DNA of 9,937 nt, from assembly GCA_044353905.1 (NCBI GenBank), contig JBILBA010000031.1:1-9937 (forward strand), given 5' to 3'. Shown one piece after another: positions 1 through 6,183 of the stretch. The notes under the pieces are model-generated. The model made no database searches, was not told where the DNA came from, and saw only the letters and a list, made by a program, of their open reading frames with translations. A program made the position numbers and the translations under genes. Positions within the stretch are counted from its first letter, which is position 1, and the number at the start of each line of letters is the position of its first letter. Source of the stretch: MWH-TA3 sp044353905. GTDB lineage: Bacteria > Actinomycetota > Actinomycetes > Actinomycetales > Microbacteriaceae.

Positions 1-369
1 AATGTTCGACTTAGCGATTTCGATTTCGTCCTGTGCGTCGGCGGGACGCACGCCTTCCTGGGCGCGAACGCGCTTGTAGTGGTTGTAGACCGCCACCGAC
101 AGTGCGCGCTTTGCGGCGTCTTGACCGACGACATATTCGTCGAGGAAGGCCGCGATTTCTTTCGGCTTGGGAAGGTCGATGTCGACGATCTCGTCGCTCT
201 CGCCCTGAGCCGCCTCGGCCATGCGCTCGTCGATGATCTCGTTACACAATTCGACGCACTCGTCACAGATGTAGACGCCGGGACCCGCAATGAGTTGCTG
301 GACCTGCTTTTGCGTCTTGCCACAGAAGGAACACTTCATGACGTCGGTGCTGTCGCCGATGCGTGACAT
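1..369 (-). CDS. clpX: ClpX, ATP-dependent Clp protease unfoldase subunit (N-terminal part, runs off left edge)
   Basis: ClpX is the AAA+ unfoldase that recognises substrates and feeds them into the ClpP peptidase in the cytoplasm. Only the first 123 codons are present; the rest, including the Walker motifs, lies left of the window. The visible part begins MSRIGDSTDVMKCSFCGK and contains the ClpX zinc-binding domain, with Cys13, Cys16, Cys35 and Cys38 in the CxxC...CDEC arrangement. After it come an acidic linker (about residues 50-66) and the start of the AAA+ region (PKPKEIAAFLDEYVVGQDAAKRALSVAVYNHYKR). The ATG at 369-367 is preceded by a near-perfect AAGGAGG ribosome site at 374-380. A minus-strand -10-like TAGGCT (394-399) would give a short leader. 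Normally clpX follows clpP2 directly; here copC lies between them on the other strand, so clpX probably has its own promoter. Confidence 0.97.
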   Translation of the reverse strand, partial: MSRIGDSTDVMKCSFCGKTQKQVQQLIAGPGVYICDECVELCNEIIDERMAEAAQGESDEIVDIDLPKPKEIAAFLDEYVVGQDAAKRALSVAVYNHYKRVRAQEGVRPADAQDEIEIAKSNI

Positions 370-373
370 GGTT

Positions 374-399
374 CCTCCTTCGTGGTCCGTTCCAGCCTA
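374..399 (-). promoter_or_regulatory. clpX ribosome binding site and candidate -10 box
   Basis: Read on the minus strand, AAGGAGG (374-380) ends four bases before the clpX ATG. TAGGCT (394-399) fits the actinobacterial TANNNT -10 pattern and would start a leader of roughly 18 nt. No clear -35 is visible. The ribosome site is certain; the -10 is a candidate only. Confidence 0.45.
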
Positions 400-455
400 A
401 CCCCGCCCACCCATGGCGTTGGGCAGGGCTGTCGATAACTGTTCGGCGTGGCGCT

Positions 456-461
456 TAGGGT
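456..461 (+). promoter_or_regulatory. Candidate -10 box TAGGGT for a leaderless copC transcript
   Basis: TAGGGT is followed by exactly six bases and then the ATG at 468. In actinobacteria a TANNNT box at this distance places the transcription start at the A of the ATG, giving a leaderless mRNA. The GGTGG inside the same stretch could alternatively act as a weak ribosome site. Confidence 0.45.
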
Positions 462-467
462 GGAAAT

Positions 468-1097
468 ATGTCAATTCGTTCCGTCGTTACCGTCATTGTC
501 ACCGCTCTCGGATTCGCCGTGCTTTCCGCCGGACCCGCCCTCGCGCACGCCGCGTTGACTGGGACGACTCCCGCCGCAGACTCGACTGTTTCCGAGATCT
601 CTGTGGTTTCCGTCACCGCGAACGAGGACCTGCTCGACATCGGCGAGAACGCCGAGGGCTTTGTCATCGCCGTGAGCGACGAGGACGGCGCGTTTTACGG
701 CGACGGGTGCGTTTCCGTCAGGGGCGACACCGCGTCGATGGACGTAAAGTTGAGCCTCCGCGGAACGTACACGGTTGCATACCGCGTGATTTCGGATGAC
801 GGACACCCCGTCGAAGGAACGTTCACGTTTGACTTCGAGGGCGACGCGAGCCAATCGAACCTGGTTCAATACGCCGAACGCCCCGTGTGTGGCGAGACGC
901 CGGTGGCTCTCGTCGATGAGACGTCGGCGCCAACAGAGCCAACCGTTATGTCGACGGCTCCGCCAGTCGTCGCACCCTCTCCCAGCACAGATCTGACACC
1001 GTGGATTGGGCTCGCGACGATTCCTGTGGTTATCGGGTCAATCTGGCTGCTCGTCCGTCTGCTCGGAAAGAAAGATTCCGAAGACCACCTCGACTAG
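468..1097 (+). CDS. CopC-domain copper-binding protein, exported and C-terminally membrane-anchored
   Basis: This 209-residue protein has a signal peptide (residues 1-26, cleavage after PALA) that would leave His27 as the mature N-terminus. CopC proteins use that N-terminal His amine for Cu(II). The second metal site is also present: the DDGHP motif at residues 110-114 within YRVISDDGHPVEGTFTFDF, matching the Asp/His pair of CopC. After a Thr/Pro/Ser-rich linker (about 150-176) a single transmembrane helix (177-199) and a charged tail (KKDSEDHLD) anchor it, the usual YobA/CopC-like form in actinobacteria. Cys81 and Cys141 could form a disulfide. Its likely role is extracytoplasmic copper binding or delivery. 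No CopD/YcnJ partner is visible here. The gene is divergent from clpX and convergent with clpP2; the two stop codons overlap by four bases at a CTAG palindrome. Confidence 0.9.
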   Translation: MSIRSVVTVIVTALGFAVLSAGPALAHAALTGTTPAADSTVSEISVVSVTANEDLLDIGENAEGFVIAVSDEDGAFYGDGCVSVRGDTASMDVKLSLRGTYTVAYRVISDDGHPVEGTFTFDFEGDASQSNLVQYAERPVCGETPVALVDETSAPTEPTVMSTAPPVVAPSPSTDLTPWIGLATIPVVIGSIWLLVRLLGKKDSEDHLD

Positions 1098-1741
1098 CTA
1101 GCGAGAGCTTTGCGGCTCGACAGAACCTGGTCGATGAGTCCGTATTCGAGAGCTTCGGCGGCCGTAAGAATCTTGTCGCGGTCGATGTCGTTGCGGATTT
1201 CTTCCACCGTCTTGTTGGTGTGATCGGCAAGGGTGTGCTCGAGCCACTCGCGTAGACGCGCGATTTCTTTCGCCTGAATCTCGATGTCCGATGCCTGACC
1301 GCGGCCAGCATCTCCGGTCGAGGGCTGGTGAATCAGAATTCGCGCGTTCGGCAGGGCGAGTCGCTTGCCGGGGGTTCCTCCAGCTGCCAACACCGCCGCA
1401 GCCGATGCGGCCTGACCGAGAACGACAGTCTGAATCTGCGGGCGGACGTACTGCATCGTGTCGTAGATCGCGGTCATCGCGGTGAACGAACCACCCGGCG
1501 AGTTGATGTACATGATGATGTCGCGGTCCGGGTCTTGCGACTCGAGGACCAAGAGCTGGGCCATGACATCGTCCGCGGACGCGTCGTCGACCTGGACTCC
1601 GAGGAACACGATTCGGTCCTGGAACAACTTGGCGTAGGGGTCGAGGAAACGGGTGCCGTTTGCGGTGCGCTCTTCGAACTGGGGAAGGATGTAACGCGAT
1701 TCGGGGACGGCGATGCCGTTGTCGTTGGTGTCAAAGTTCAT
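1094..1741 (-). CDS. clpP2: ClpP2, ATP-dependent Clp protease proteolytic subunit 2
   Basis: This is a serine peptidase of family S14, 215 residues, which forms the second ring of the actinobacterial ClpP1P2 tetradecamer that degrades unfolded and tagged proteins. The catalytic Ser113 is in GQAASAAAV and His138 in ILIHQPS; the Asp is the first of NDIDRD (Asp185). Other family landmarks are YINSPGGSFTAMTAIYDTMQ (78-97) and the C-terminal EALEYGLIDQVL. The N-terminus is longer than in ClpP1 and includes the region expected to be a processed propeptide. The gene starts 11 bases after the clpP1 stop, with AGGGGAC upstream of the ATG, so the two are co-transcribed. The stop overlaps the end of the convergent copC gene and no terminator hairpin is visible there. 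Confidence 0.97.
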   Translation of the reverse strand: MNFDTNDNGIAVPESRYILPQFEERTANGTRFLDPYAKLFQDRIVFLGVQVDDASADDVMAQLLVLESQDPDRDIIMYINSPGGSFTAMTAIYDTMQYVRPQIQTVVLGQAASAAAVLAAGGTPGKRLALPNARILIHQPSTGDAGRGQASDIEIQAKEIARLREWLEHTLADHTNKTVEEIRNDIDRDKILTAAEALEYGLIDQVLSSRKALAS

Positions 1742-1752
1742 GTGTCTGTCCC

Positions 1753-2340
1753 CTACTTCGTGTTCGTTCCGCCGCCACCGACGACGTCGTCAGCCGATGC
1801 GCGGATGTGGTCGACAAAGCCGTACTCCAAGGCCTCTTCAGCACTGAACCAACGGTCGCGGTCGCCGTCTTTCGAAACCTGTTCCGCGGTCTTGCCCGTC
1901 GCGGCTGCGGTGATTTCCGCGAGGCGCTTCTTCATGTCGTTGATCAGTTCCGCTTGGGTTTGAATGTCACTCGCGGTTCCACCGAAGCCACCGCTCGGCT
2001 GGTGAAGCAAGACGCGAGCGTTCGGGGTGATGTAGCGCTTGCCCTTGGTTCCGGCGGTCAACAGGAACTGACCCATCGACGCGGCCAAACCGATTCCGAC
2101 GGTCACGATGTCGTTCGGAACGAACTGCATCGTGTCATAAATCGCCATACCCGCCGTGATCGAACCACCGGGCGAGTTGATGTACAGGTAGATGTCCTTT
2201 TTGGGGTCTTCCGCTGCAAGGAGGAGAAGCTTCGCCGCGATCTCGTTCGCGTTCTCGTCGCGAACCTCGCTGCCCAACCAGATAATGCGGTCTTTCAACA
2301 GACGGTCGAACACGTTGGGCGGGAATACCGATTCACTCAT
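1753..2340 (-). CDS. clpP1: ClpP1, ATP-dependent Clp protease proteolytic subunit 1
   Basis: This 195-residue S14 peptidase is the first gene of the clpP1-clpP2 pair. Catalytic residues are Ser88 (GLAASMGQF), His113 (VLLHQPSGGFGG) and Asp158 (first Asp of KDGDRDRWFSAEEA). The substrate-binding YINSPGGS segment is at residues 53-60, and QPSGGFGGTASDIQTQAELI is the handle-helix start typical of ClpP. The tail ends in a short Gly-rich stretch (VVGGGGTNTK). The ATG at 2340 is preceded by an AAGGAG ribosome site at 2347-2352. A TACGCT -10-like box lies at 2368-2373 on the minus strand. The terminator of the upstream gene, at 2426-2463, means clpP1 must use a promoter in the roughly 85 bases between. 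Chaperone partners ClpX or ClpC are needed for activity. Confidence 0.97.
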   Translation of the reverse strand: MSESVFPPNVFDRLLKDRIIWLGSEVRDENANEIAAKLLLLAAEDPKKDIYLYINSPGGSITAGMAIYDTMQFVPNDIVTVGIGLAASMGQFLLTAGTKGKRYITPNARVLLHQPSGGFGGTASDIQTQAELINDMKKRLAEITAAATGKTAEQVSKDGDRDRWFSAEEALEYGFVDHIRASADDVVGGGGTNTK

Positions 2341-2425
2341 TTATTACTCCTTGTGGGCTTGTTAGCCAGCGTACCCAGTGCACACGACGAGCCGTGACGA
2401 TTTCGCCGAGGGCAAAACTGTTGCG

Positions 2426-2463
2426 AAAACAATTGGACCGAGCGTTCACACGCTCGGTCCAAT
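2426..2463 (-). terminator. Intrinsic terminator after the small membrane protein gene
   Basis: A 14-bp perfect stem (ATTGGACCGAGCGT paired with its complement, plus-strand arms 2432-2445 and 2450-2463) closes a four-base loop. On the minus strand it is followed by a T-rich stretch (TGTTTTC). It lies 21 bases beyond the stop of the gene ending at 2485, so it ends that unit and insulates clpP1. Confidence 0.85.
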
Positions 2464-2484
2464 CTCGAAATCAGCTAGTTGTCG

Positions 2485-2847
2485 CTATTTCTTTTTCTTA
2501 GGCGTCATTTTCTTCTGGTTGACGTATCCTACGAAGCCAAGCACGATGCTCGGAACGAGGAAAAGCGCATAGAGCAGGAATAGAACAGCCGCCGATGCAT
2601 ACAGAATTGCAGCTGTGAGAAGGAAACCCGACTTGCGAGTAAAGAATCCGAGTACACCGAAGATGACTCCTACCCACGTAGCCAACAAATGCGGAAGTAC
2701 GAGCGCGGTTGCGATTGCAGCTCCGACAGCTTCACCGTCGGCCGAAGTTCCAGTGTTGGCGCCGGCCCAATAGCTAATCAGGTAGATTCCGTAGGCGAAT
2801 GCAATAGCCGTAGCTATCGCCCCCGTAATCGATCGATTTTTGAACAT
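2485..2847 (-). CDS. Small multi-helix integral membrane protein of unknown function
   Basis: This 120-residue protein is almost entirely hydrophobic. Likely transmembrane segments are 8-28, 41-69 (long, with LPH at 51-53), 74-92 and 93-109, followed by a lysine-rich cytoplasmic tail (NQKKMTPKKKK). The spacing of LPHLLATWVGVIFGVLGFF and GFLLTAAILYASAAVLFLLYALF resembles a widespread unnamed family of small membrane proteins in Gram-positive bacteria; this is recollection, not a search. The start at 2847 is chosen because AAAGGGAC lies just upstream. An earlier in-frame ATG at 2904 would overlap the preceding gene. It starts 19 bases after the stop of the lipoprotein gene, so the two form one unit ending at the 2426-2463 terminator. 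Base composition is lower in GC than the clp genes. No function is claimed. Confidence 0.8.
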   Translation of the reverse strand: MFKNRSITGAIATAIAFAYGIYLISYWAGANTGTSADGEAVGAAIATALVLPHLLATWVGVIFGVLGFFTRKSGFLLTAAILYASAAVLFLLYALFLVPSIVLGFVGYVNQKKMTPKKKK

Positions 2848-2866
2848 TAGAGTCCCTTTCTCTCTG

Positions 2867-3370
2867 TTATTTCGATTGGCCTGGTTGGCCAATCTGAAAT
2901 TCAATTCCGTCTTCCAGCAACGACGGTTTGAAGTTCAAGTAGAAGTCGGTGTTTTTGTCAACGTCGTACACCAACGTGCCTACAAGTTTGCGACCCGGTT
3001 TGACTGTTCCGTCGAGGCGTGAATCGACATCGGCAAAGACGCTAAGCGAGTAGGTTTTGCCATTCTCACCCGTGAGCGCGAAGGATAAAAGTGACGAGAC
3101 GGAGACGTCTTCGGTTGATTCGTTGACAATCTCTAGATCAATCGCCAAAAGATAATCTTTTTCTGGTGTCGAAAACTGACTCTTCGGAAACTTCCAGATT
3201 TTTGTCACCGAAGCGGACACATCCGTCGACTCAACAATCGGCTCCGCGGATTCGCCCGTTGACTGCGAGGTGTTGCTGCCGCCCGATGCGTTCTGCCCAG
3301 CCTCGAATGCCGACGCGCATCCAGCGAGCAAAAGGGTAAGGGCTAGAGAACTAGCGACCCAGAGTTTCGG
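2867..3370 (-). CDS. Lipoprotein with DUF4352-like domain; start codon missing at a homopolymer run
   Basis: The frame reads KLWVASSLALTLLLAGC, a typical lipoprotein signal with lipobox LLAGC. A Ser/Gly/Thr-rich spacer and then a beta-rich domain of about 110 residues follow, ending ...DGTVKPGRKLVGTLVYDV...FYLNFKPSLL...EFQIGQ. That pattern resembles the DUF4352 (telokin-like) lipoproteins. The protein would be anchored to the outer face of the membrane. Role unknown. The oddity is the start: the codon where ATG is expected (3370-3368, just before AAA CTC TGG) reads CCG, because a run of eleven G on the plus strand (3369-3379) begins there. An in-frame stop lies a few codons upstream, with no ATG or GTG between. 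A TTG at 3331 would leave only four residues before the Cys, so it is not a credible start. The downstream membrane-protein gene is probably co-transcribed. Confidence 0.7.
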   Translation of the reverse strand, partial: PKLWVASSLALTLLLAGCASAFEAGQNASGGSNTSQSTGESAEPIVESTDVSASVTKIWKFPKSQFSTPEKDYLLAIDLEIVNESTEDVSVSSLLSFALTGENGKTYSLSVFADVDSRLDGTVKPGRKLVGTLVYDVDKNTDFYLNFKPSLLEDGIEFQIGQPGQSK

Positions 3371-3379
3371 GGGGGGGGG
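3369..3379. repeat. Eleven-base poly-G run (poly-C in the coding sense) at the lipoprotein start
   Basis: Eleven consecutive G on the plus strand replace the expected start codon of the lipoprotein gene. This is either a sequencing or assembly artefact or a real slippage-prone tract. No other homopolymer of this length occurs in the window. Confidence 0.95.
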
Positions 3380-3439
3380 AGGTGGCCAAAAATTTTCCTA
3401 ACTAAAAACGAGAATTGAGTAAACCTTAGCACCAATAAC

Positions 3440-3475
3440 GAAGCAACTAAAGAAAATTCTTTGAAAGTTTGCTTC
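3440..3475 (-). terminator. Weak AT-rich hairpin after the hydrolase gene
   Basis: GAAGCAACT (3440-3448) pairs with AGTTTGCTTC (3466-3475) with one bulge, and AAAGAA/TTCTTT can pair inside it. It begins at the hydrolase stop codon and is followed on the minus strand by a weak T-containing stretch. This is a possible terminator, far weaker than the two others on this strand. Confidence 0.3.
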
Positions 3476-4488
3476 TACGGCGCGAGGTTGGCCTCGAAGA
3501 ACGACGCGAGCTCATCTGCATAACGGTCTGTCTCGGTGAGCATGCCCTCGGTGTGGTCGGCGCCGGCGAACGTCTCGAGTTGAACGTTCCCGCCCACCGA
3601 CTTCGCATACTCGACGAAATCGAGTGACGATTGATAAGCGAGCCGCTGATCGGCGTCACCGTGCAAGACCAACATAGGTCGGTCGCCCGCCGCGTCGATT
3701 GCCGATGTGACCGAGGTCTCGGTCAGGTTGACTCCGTGGAAGATTTGCGCGGACACAAGAGCGAGTTGCCAGAGGAACCCGGGGAAGCCCTGGAACTCGA
3801 CTTCCTTTGTCGCCGCCGCGTTGAAGTCAAAGATCGTTCCCTCCATCGCAAAGGCCGACACCGTCTCGGTCTTGGCCGGAAGCAAACTGGTGGCGACCGC
3901 TCCGCCCGAGACGCCGAACATTCCGAGGCTCTCCGGCTTTACAGCTTTTTCCGCCACGAGCCAATCGGCGACCACGGCGAAGTCATCGGATTCCTCTTGA
4001 CCGGCCGAGTGACGGCCGTCGGTGCAGGTCGATTCACCCGCATCGCGGGTGTCGACGAGCAACACGTTGAATCCACGCTTGACGAGCATCGAGCTGGGCA
4101 ACAGCGCGTTGAAATCGCGACGAGAAGTGCCGATTCCGTGGGTGACGATCACGGTCTTGCCGTTGCTTTCAAGGGGCGTAATCCACCAGGCCGACAGATC
4201 GATTCCCTCGGCGACCGGAATCGTGACCGCCGAATACGGCGTGTCCGTCAGCCACCAGGCCGACAAGTCGTACCCGACCCACTTGTCCCAACCGGGTCCC
4301 TCGAAGGGTCCTTCGCCTTTGGCTGGTGTGACGAATTTCTCGGGCGAGTTGTTCACGTCGTCGACGTTGATGGCACAGGCCACTTCCGTTCCCGACGTGT
4401 ACACGTACTCTCCGGCAGCCAGACCGCCTCCGACGACGACAAGAACGGTCGAGCCGGCAATTATTCCCCAAAGGGTAGATTTCTTCAT
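3475..4488 (-). CDS. Alpha/beta hydrolase with N-terminal membrane anchor
   Basis: The product has 337 residues from the ATG at 4488. An N-terminal hydrophobic helix (about 7-26, after MKKS) would anchor or export it. The hydrolase core shows an oxyanion-region HG (THGIGTSRRDF, about 116-126), the nucleophile elbow GVSGG with Ser194, the acid in HGDAD (Asp280) and the catalytic His312 (GADHTEG). This gives a complete Ser-Asp-His triad. The fold resembles the serine aminopeptidase/acyl-esterase type with an external membrane-side domain; the substrate cannot be told. The ATG has no good ribosome site. Instead TAACCT lies six bases upstream, implying a leaderless transcript starting just after the tig terminator. 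An upstream TTG at 4494 is in frame but less likely. It is followed by the lipoprotein and membrane-protein genes, with no evidence of a shared function. Confidence 0.88.
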   Translation of the reverse strand: MKKSTLWGIIAGSTVLVVVGGGLAAGEYVYTSGTEVACAINVDDVNNSPEKFVTPAKGEGPFEGPGWDKWVGYDLSAWWLTDTPYSAVTIPVAEGIDLSAWWITPLESNGKTVIVTHGIGTSRRDFNALLPSSMLVKRGFNVLLVDTRDAGESTCTDGRHSAGQEESDDFAVVADWLVAEKAVKPESLGMFGVSGGAVATSLLPAKTETVSAFAMEGTIFDFNAAATKEVEFQGFPGFLWQLALVSAQIFHGVNLTETSVTSAIDAAGDRPMLVLHGDADQRLAYQSSLDFVEYAKSVGGNVQLETFAGADHTEGMLTETDRYADELASFFEANLAP

Positions 4489-4494
4489 TGACAA

Positions 4495-4500
4495 AGGTTA
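4495..4500 (-). promoter_or_regulatory. Candidate -10 box TAACCT for a leaderless hydrolase transcript
   Basis: On the minus strand TAACCT is followed by exactly six bases and the ATG at 4488. It matches TANNNT at the spacing that makes the A of ATG the first transcribed base. It sits in the short gap after the tig terminator, where a new promoter is needed. Confidence 0.45.
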
Positions 4501-4506
4501 GCACCG

Positions 4507-4535
4507 CCCAAAAGAAAGGGAGCCCGAAGGCTCCC
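4507..4535 (-). terminator. Intrinsic terminator of tig
   Basis: On the minus strand the sequence is GGGAGCC, a TTCG tetraloop, GGCTCCC, then TTTCTTTT. It starts seven bases after the tig stop codon. A 7-bp GC-rich stem, a UUCG loop and a U tract make a textbook Rho-independent terminator. Confidence 0.93.
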
Positions 4536-4542
4536 GTTCGAT

Positions 4543-5898
4543 TTAGTGCTTGTGACCGTCGTGGTCGTCGTGGTCATGACCCGCGTGGTCGTCTGCAAAG
4601 ACGGGGTCAGCGACGGTGGCCGCTGCGGAATTCGTGAAGTCGGACAGGTCAACGGCCTTGCCCTTCGCGTCGGTGACCGTGATCTTGGTCAGCGCGACCG
4701 ACAGCGCCTTTGAGCGGGCAACCTCGCCGACCATGCTCTGAATCTGGCCGTTCTCGGACACAACCTTGATGAACTCGTTGACGTCCATGCCATACTGCTG
4801 CGCGGACTGCATGAGGTACTGGAGAAGTTCGTCCTGGCCGACCTGAACCTCTTCCTTTTCGGCGAGTTCGTCGAGAAGAATTTGAACGCGGAACGATCGG
4901 GTGGTCGATTCGGTGACCTCGGCGCGGTGGGCGTCGTCGGCCTCGCGACCCTCTTGCTCGAGGTGGCGTTGGACCTCGTCCGTGATGACGGTTTCGGGGA
5001 CCGCGATGACGACCTTTTCGAGCAGCGCATCAAGAAGCGCCTGACGGGCCTTCGTTGCGTTGTCGAACACGGCGCGCTTTTCGATCTGAACCTTAAGGTC
5101 TTCGCGAAGTTCCTGAATCGTGTCGAACTGGCTAGCGACTTGCGCGAACTCGTCGTCCGCCTCGGGGATTTCGCGGACCTTGACCTGGTTGACCGTGATT
5201 TCGATTTCGGCTTCTTCGCCGGCGTTGTCGCCTCCGACAAGTTTCGATTTGAATGTGGTCTTCTCGCCTGCGGTCAGGGTGTCAACGGCCTCGTCGAGTC
5301 CCTCGATGAGTTCACCCGAGCCGACCTCGTAGGAAATCGATGATGCAGTATCGACGGTCTTGCCGCCAATCGACGCCGAGAGGTCGAGGACAACGAAGTC
5401 GCCCTTTGCGGCCGGACGGTCAACGGTGACGAGCGTTCCGAAGCGGGTGCGAACTGCGAGGAGTTCTTCCTCGACCTCAACCTTGGTGACTTCGGACGTC
5501 TCGATGGACACCTTGAACGTGTCGAGCTTGGGGATGGTGAACGTCGGGCGAACGTCGGTCTCGATCTCAAGGACGAGGTCCCCCGAGAAGTCGTCCTTCG
5601 GAAGAGTGGTGTTGACGATCGCGGGACGGCCGAGCGTGCGAATCTTTTCCGCCTCCGTCGCCATCCGGAAGAAGCGGTCGACGCCCTCGGACACGGCGTG
5701 GTTGATGACGTCGCCGCGACCCACGCGCTGGTCGATGAGCTTCGGTGGAACCTTGCCCTTGCGGAAACCCTTGATCTGAACCTGCTCGGCGATGTGCTGG
5801 TAGGCGTGATCGATCGACGGCTTCAACTCGGCCGGCGAAACCGAAATCGACAACTTGACGCGGGTATCCGACAAACGCTCGACGGTTGTTGTAGGCAC
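4543..5898 (-). CDS. tig: Trigger factor, ribosome-associated chaperone and prolyl isomerase
   Basis: Trigger factor binds the ribosome exit tunnel and assists folding of nascent proteins. The product has 451 residues, within the family's usual size. The N-terminal ribosome-binding domain has the signature GFRKGKVPP at 44-52. The FKBP-type isomerase domain runs about 163-245 (KGDFVVLDLSASIGGKTVD...ISYEVGSGELIEGLDEAV). The SurA-like chaperone domain follows to about 410. The start is the GTG at 5898: AGGAG lies seven bases upstream and the protein then begins VPTTTVERLSDTRVKL, as expected for the family. An upstream ATG at 5931 would include the ribosome site and can be dismissed. The last 17 residues contain six histidines among Asp and Gly (His438 to His451), a possible metal-binding tail like that of SlyD. 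tRNA-Pro lies 37 bases upstream on the same strand, and a strong terminator follows the gene. Confidence 0.97.
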   Translation of the reverse strand: MPTTTVERLSDTRVKLSISVSPAELKPSIDHAYQHIAEQVQIKGFRKGKVPPKLIDQRVGRGDVINHAVSEGVDRFFRMATEAEKIRTLGRPAIVNTTLPKDDFSGDLVLEIETDVRPTFTIPKLDTFKVSIETSEVTKVEVEEELLAVRTRFGTLVTVDRPAAKGDFVVLDLSASIGGKTVDTASSISYEVGSGELIEGLDEAVDTLTAGEKTTFKSKLVGGDNAGEEAEIEITVNQVKVREIPEADDEFAQVASQFDTIQELREDLKVQIEKRAVFDNATKARQALLDALLEKVVIAVPETVITDEVQRHLEQEGREADDAHRAEVTESTTRSFRVQILLDELAEKEEVQVGQDELLQYLMQSAQQYGMDVNEFIKVVSENGQIQSMVGEVARSKALSVALTKITVTDAKGKAVDLSDFTNSAAATVADPVFADDHAGHDHDDHDGHKH

Positions 5899-5935
5899 TG
5901 ACTTACTCCTATATACATGCGGACTGAACAACTAG

Positions 5936-6010
5936 TCGGGGCGACAGGATTCGAACCTGCGACATCCCGCTCCCAAAGCGGGCACTCTAGCCAAGCTGAG
6001 CTACGCCCCG
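5936..6010 (-). tRNA. tRNA-Pro(TGG)
   Basis: The 75-nt minus-strand sequence folds as a cloverleaf. The acceptor stem is CGGGGCG/CGCCCCG, the D arm GCTC/GAGT, and the anticodon stem CCCGC/GCGGG with loop TTTGGGA (anticodon TGG). The T arm is GCAGG/CCTGT around TTCGAAT. The discriminator is A and CCA is not encoded. It reads CCN proline codons. It lies just upstream of tig on the same strand and diverges from tRNA-Gly. Confidence 0.97.
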
Positions 6011-6084
6011 GACGTACGCGACCCAAAGGGCACGACGCGTTTCCAGTGTAGTGGCTGGTCGATTTTTGCCGCGCCACGTTTTGT

Positions 6085-6090
6085 TATAGG
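6085..6090 (+). promoter_or_regulatory. Candidate -10 box for tRNA-Gly
   Basis: TATAGG, ten bases before the tRNA-Gly 5' end, is the best -10 candidate in the 89-bp gap between the divergent tRNA genes. No convincing -35 hexamer is seen at 16-18 bases upstream. Confidence 0.35.
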
Positions 6091-6099
6091 CTCCCCTGT

Positions 6100-6173
6100 G
6101 GGGATGTAGCTCAATGGTAGAGCCCCAGTCTTCCAAACTGATTACGCGGGTTCGATTCCCGTCATCCCCTCCA
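6100..6173 (+). tRNA. tRNA-Gly(TCC), serving as integration site
   Basis: This 74-nt gene includes an encoded CCA. The acceptor stem is GGGGATG/CATCCCC with discriminator T, the D arm GCTC/GAGC, and the anticodon loop CTTCCAA (anticodon TCC). The T arm is GCGGG/CCCGT around TTCGATT. The anticodon stem CCAGT/ACTGA has a C-A mismatch at pair 27-43; the actinobacterial form I recall has a Watson-Crick pair there. The last 44 nt, from the anticodon loop to CCA, recur exactly at 8369-8412, so the 3' half of this gene is an attachment site. Confidence 0.96.
6130..6173 (+). repeat. attL: 44-nt direct repeat within tRNA-Gly
   Basis: These 44 bases (from the anticodon-loop C to the terminal CCA) are identical to 8369-8412. 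The flanks differ on both sides: AGT versus AGC before, GTTGC versus CATCG after. A repeat that covers exactly a tRNA 3' half and ends at CCA is the normal footprint of tyrosine-recombinase integration. Confidence 0.88.
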
Positions 6174-6183
6174 GTTGCTTGTT

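Noticed and set aside
1328..2397. Long plus-strand frames opposite clpP2 and clpP1
   Set aside because: They are antisense shadows typical of high-GC genes. The minus strand encodes complete ClpP proteins with all catalytic residues.
2341..2431. ClgR-type operator upstream of clpP1
   Set aside because: ClgR controls clpP1P2 in some actinobacteria, and TTCGC and GGCGAA pieces occur here. Their spacing and order do not fit the CGC-N5-GCG core, so no site is called.
5823..6077. Minus-strand frame through tRNA-Pro into the tig start
   Set aside because: It translates the tRNA (GRSSAWLECPLWERDVAGSNPVAPT), a common false protein, and overlaps tig out of frame.
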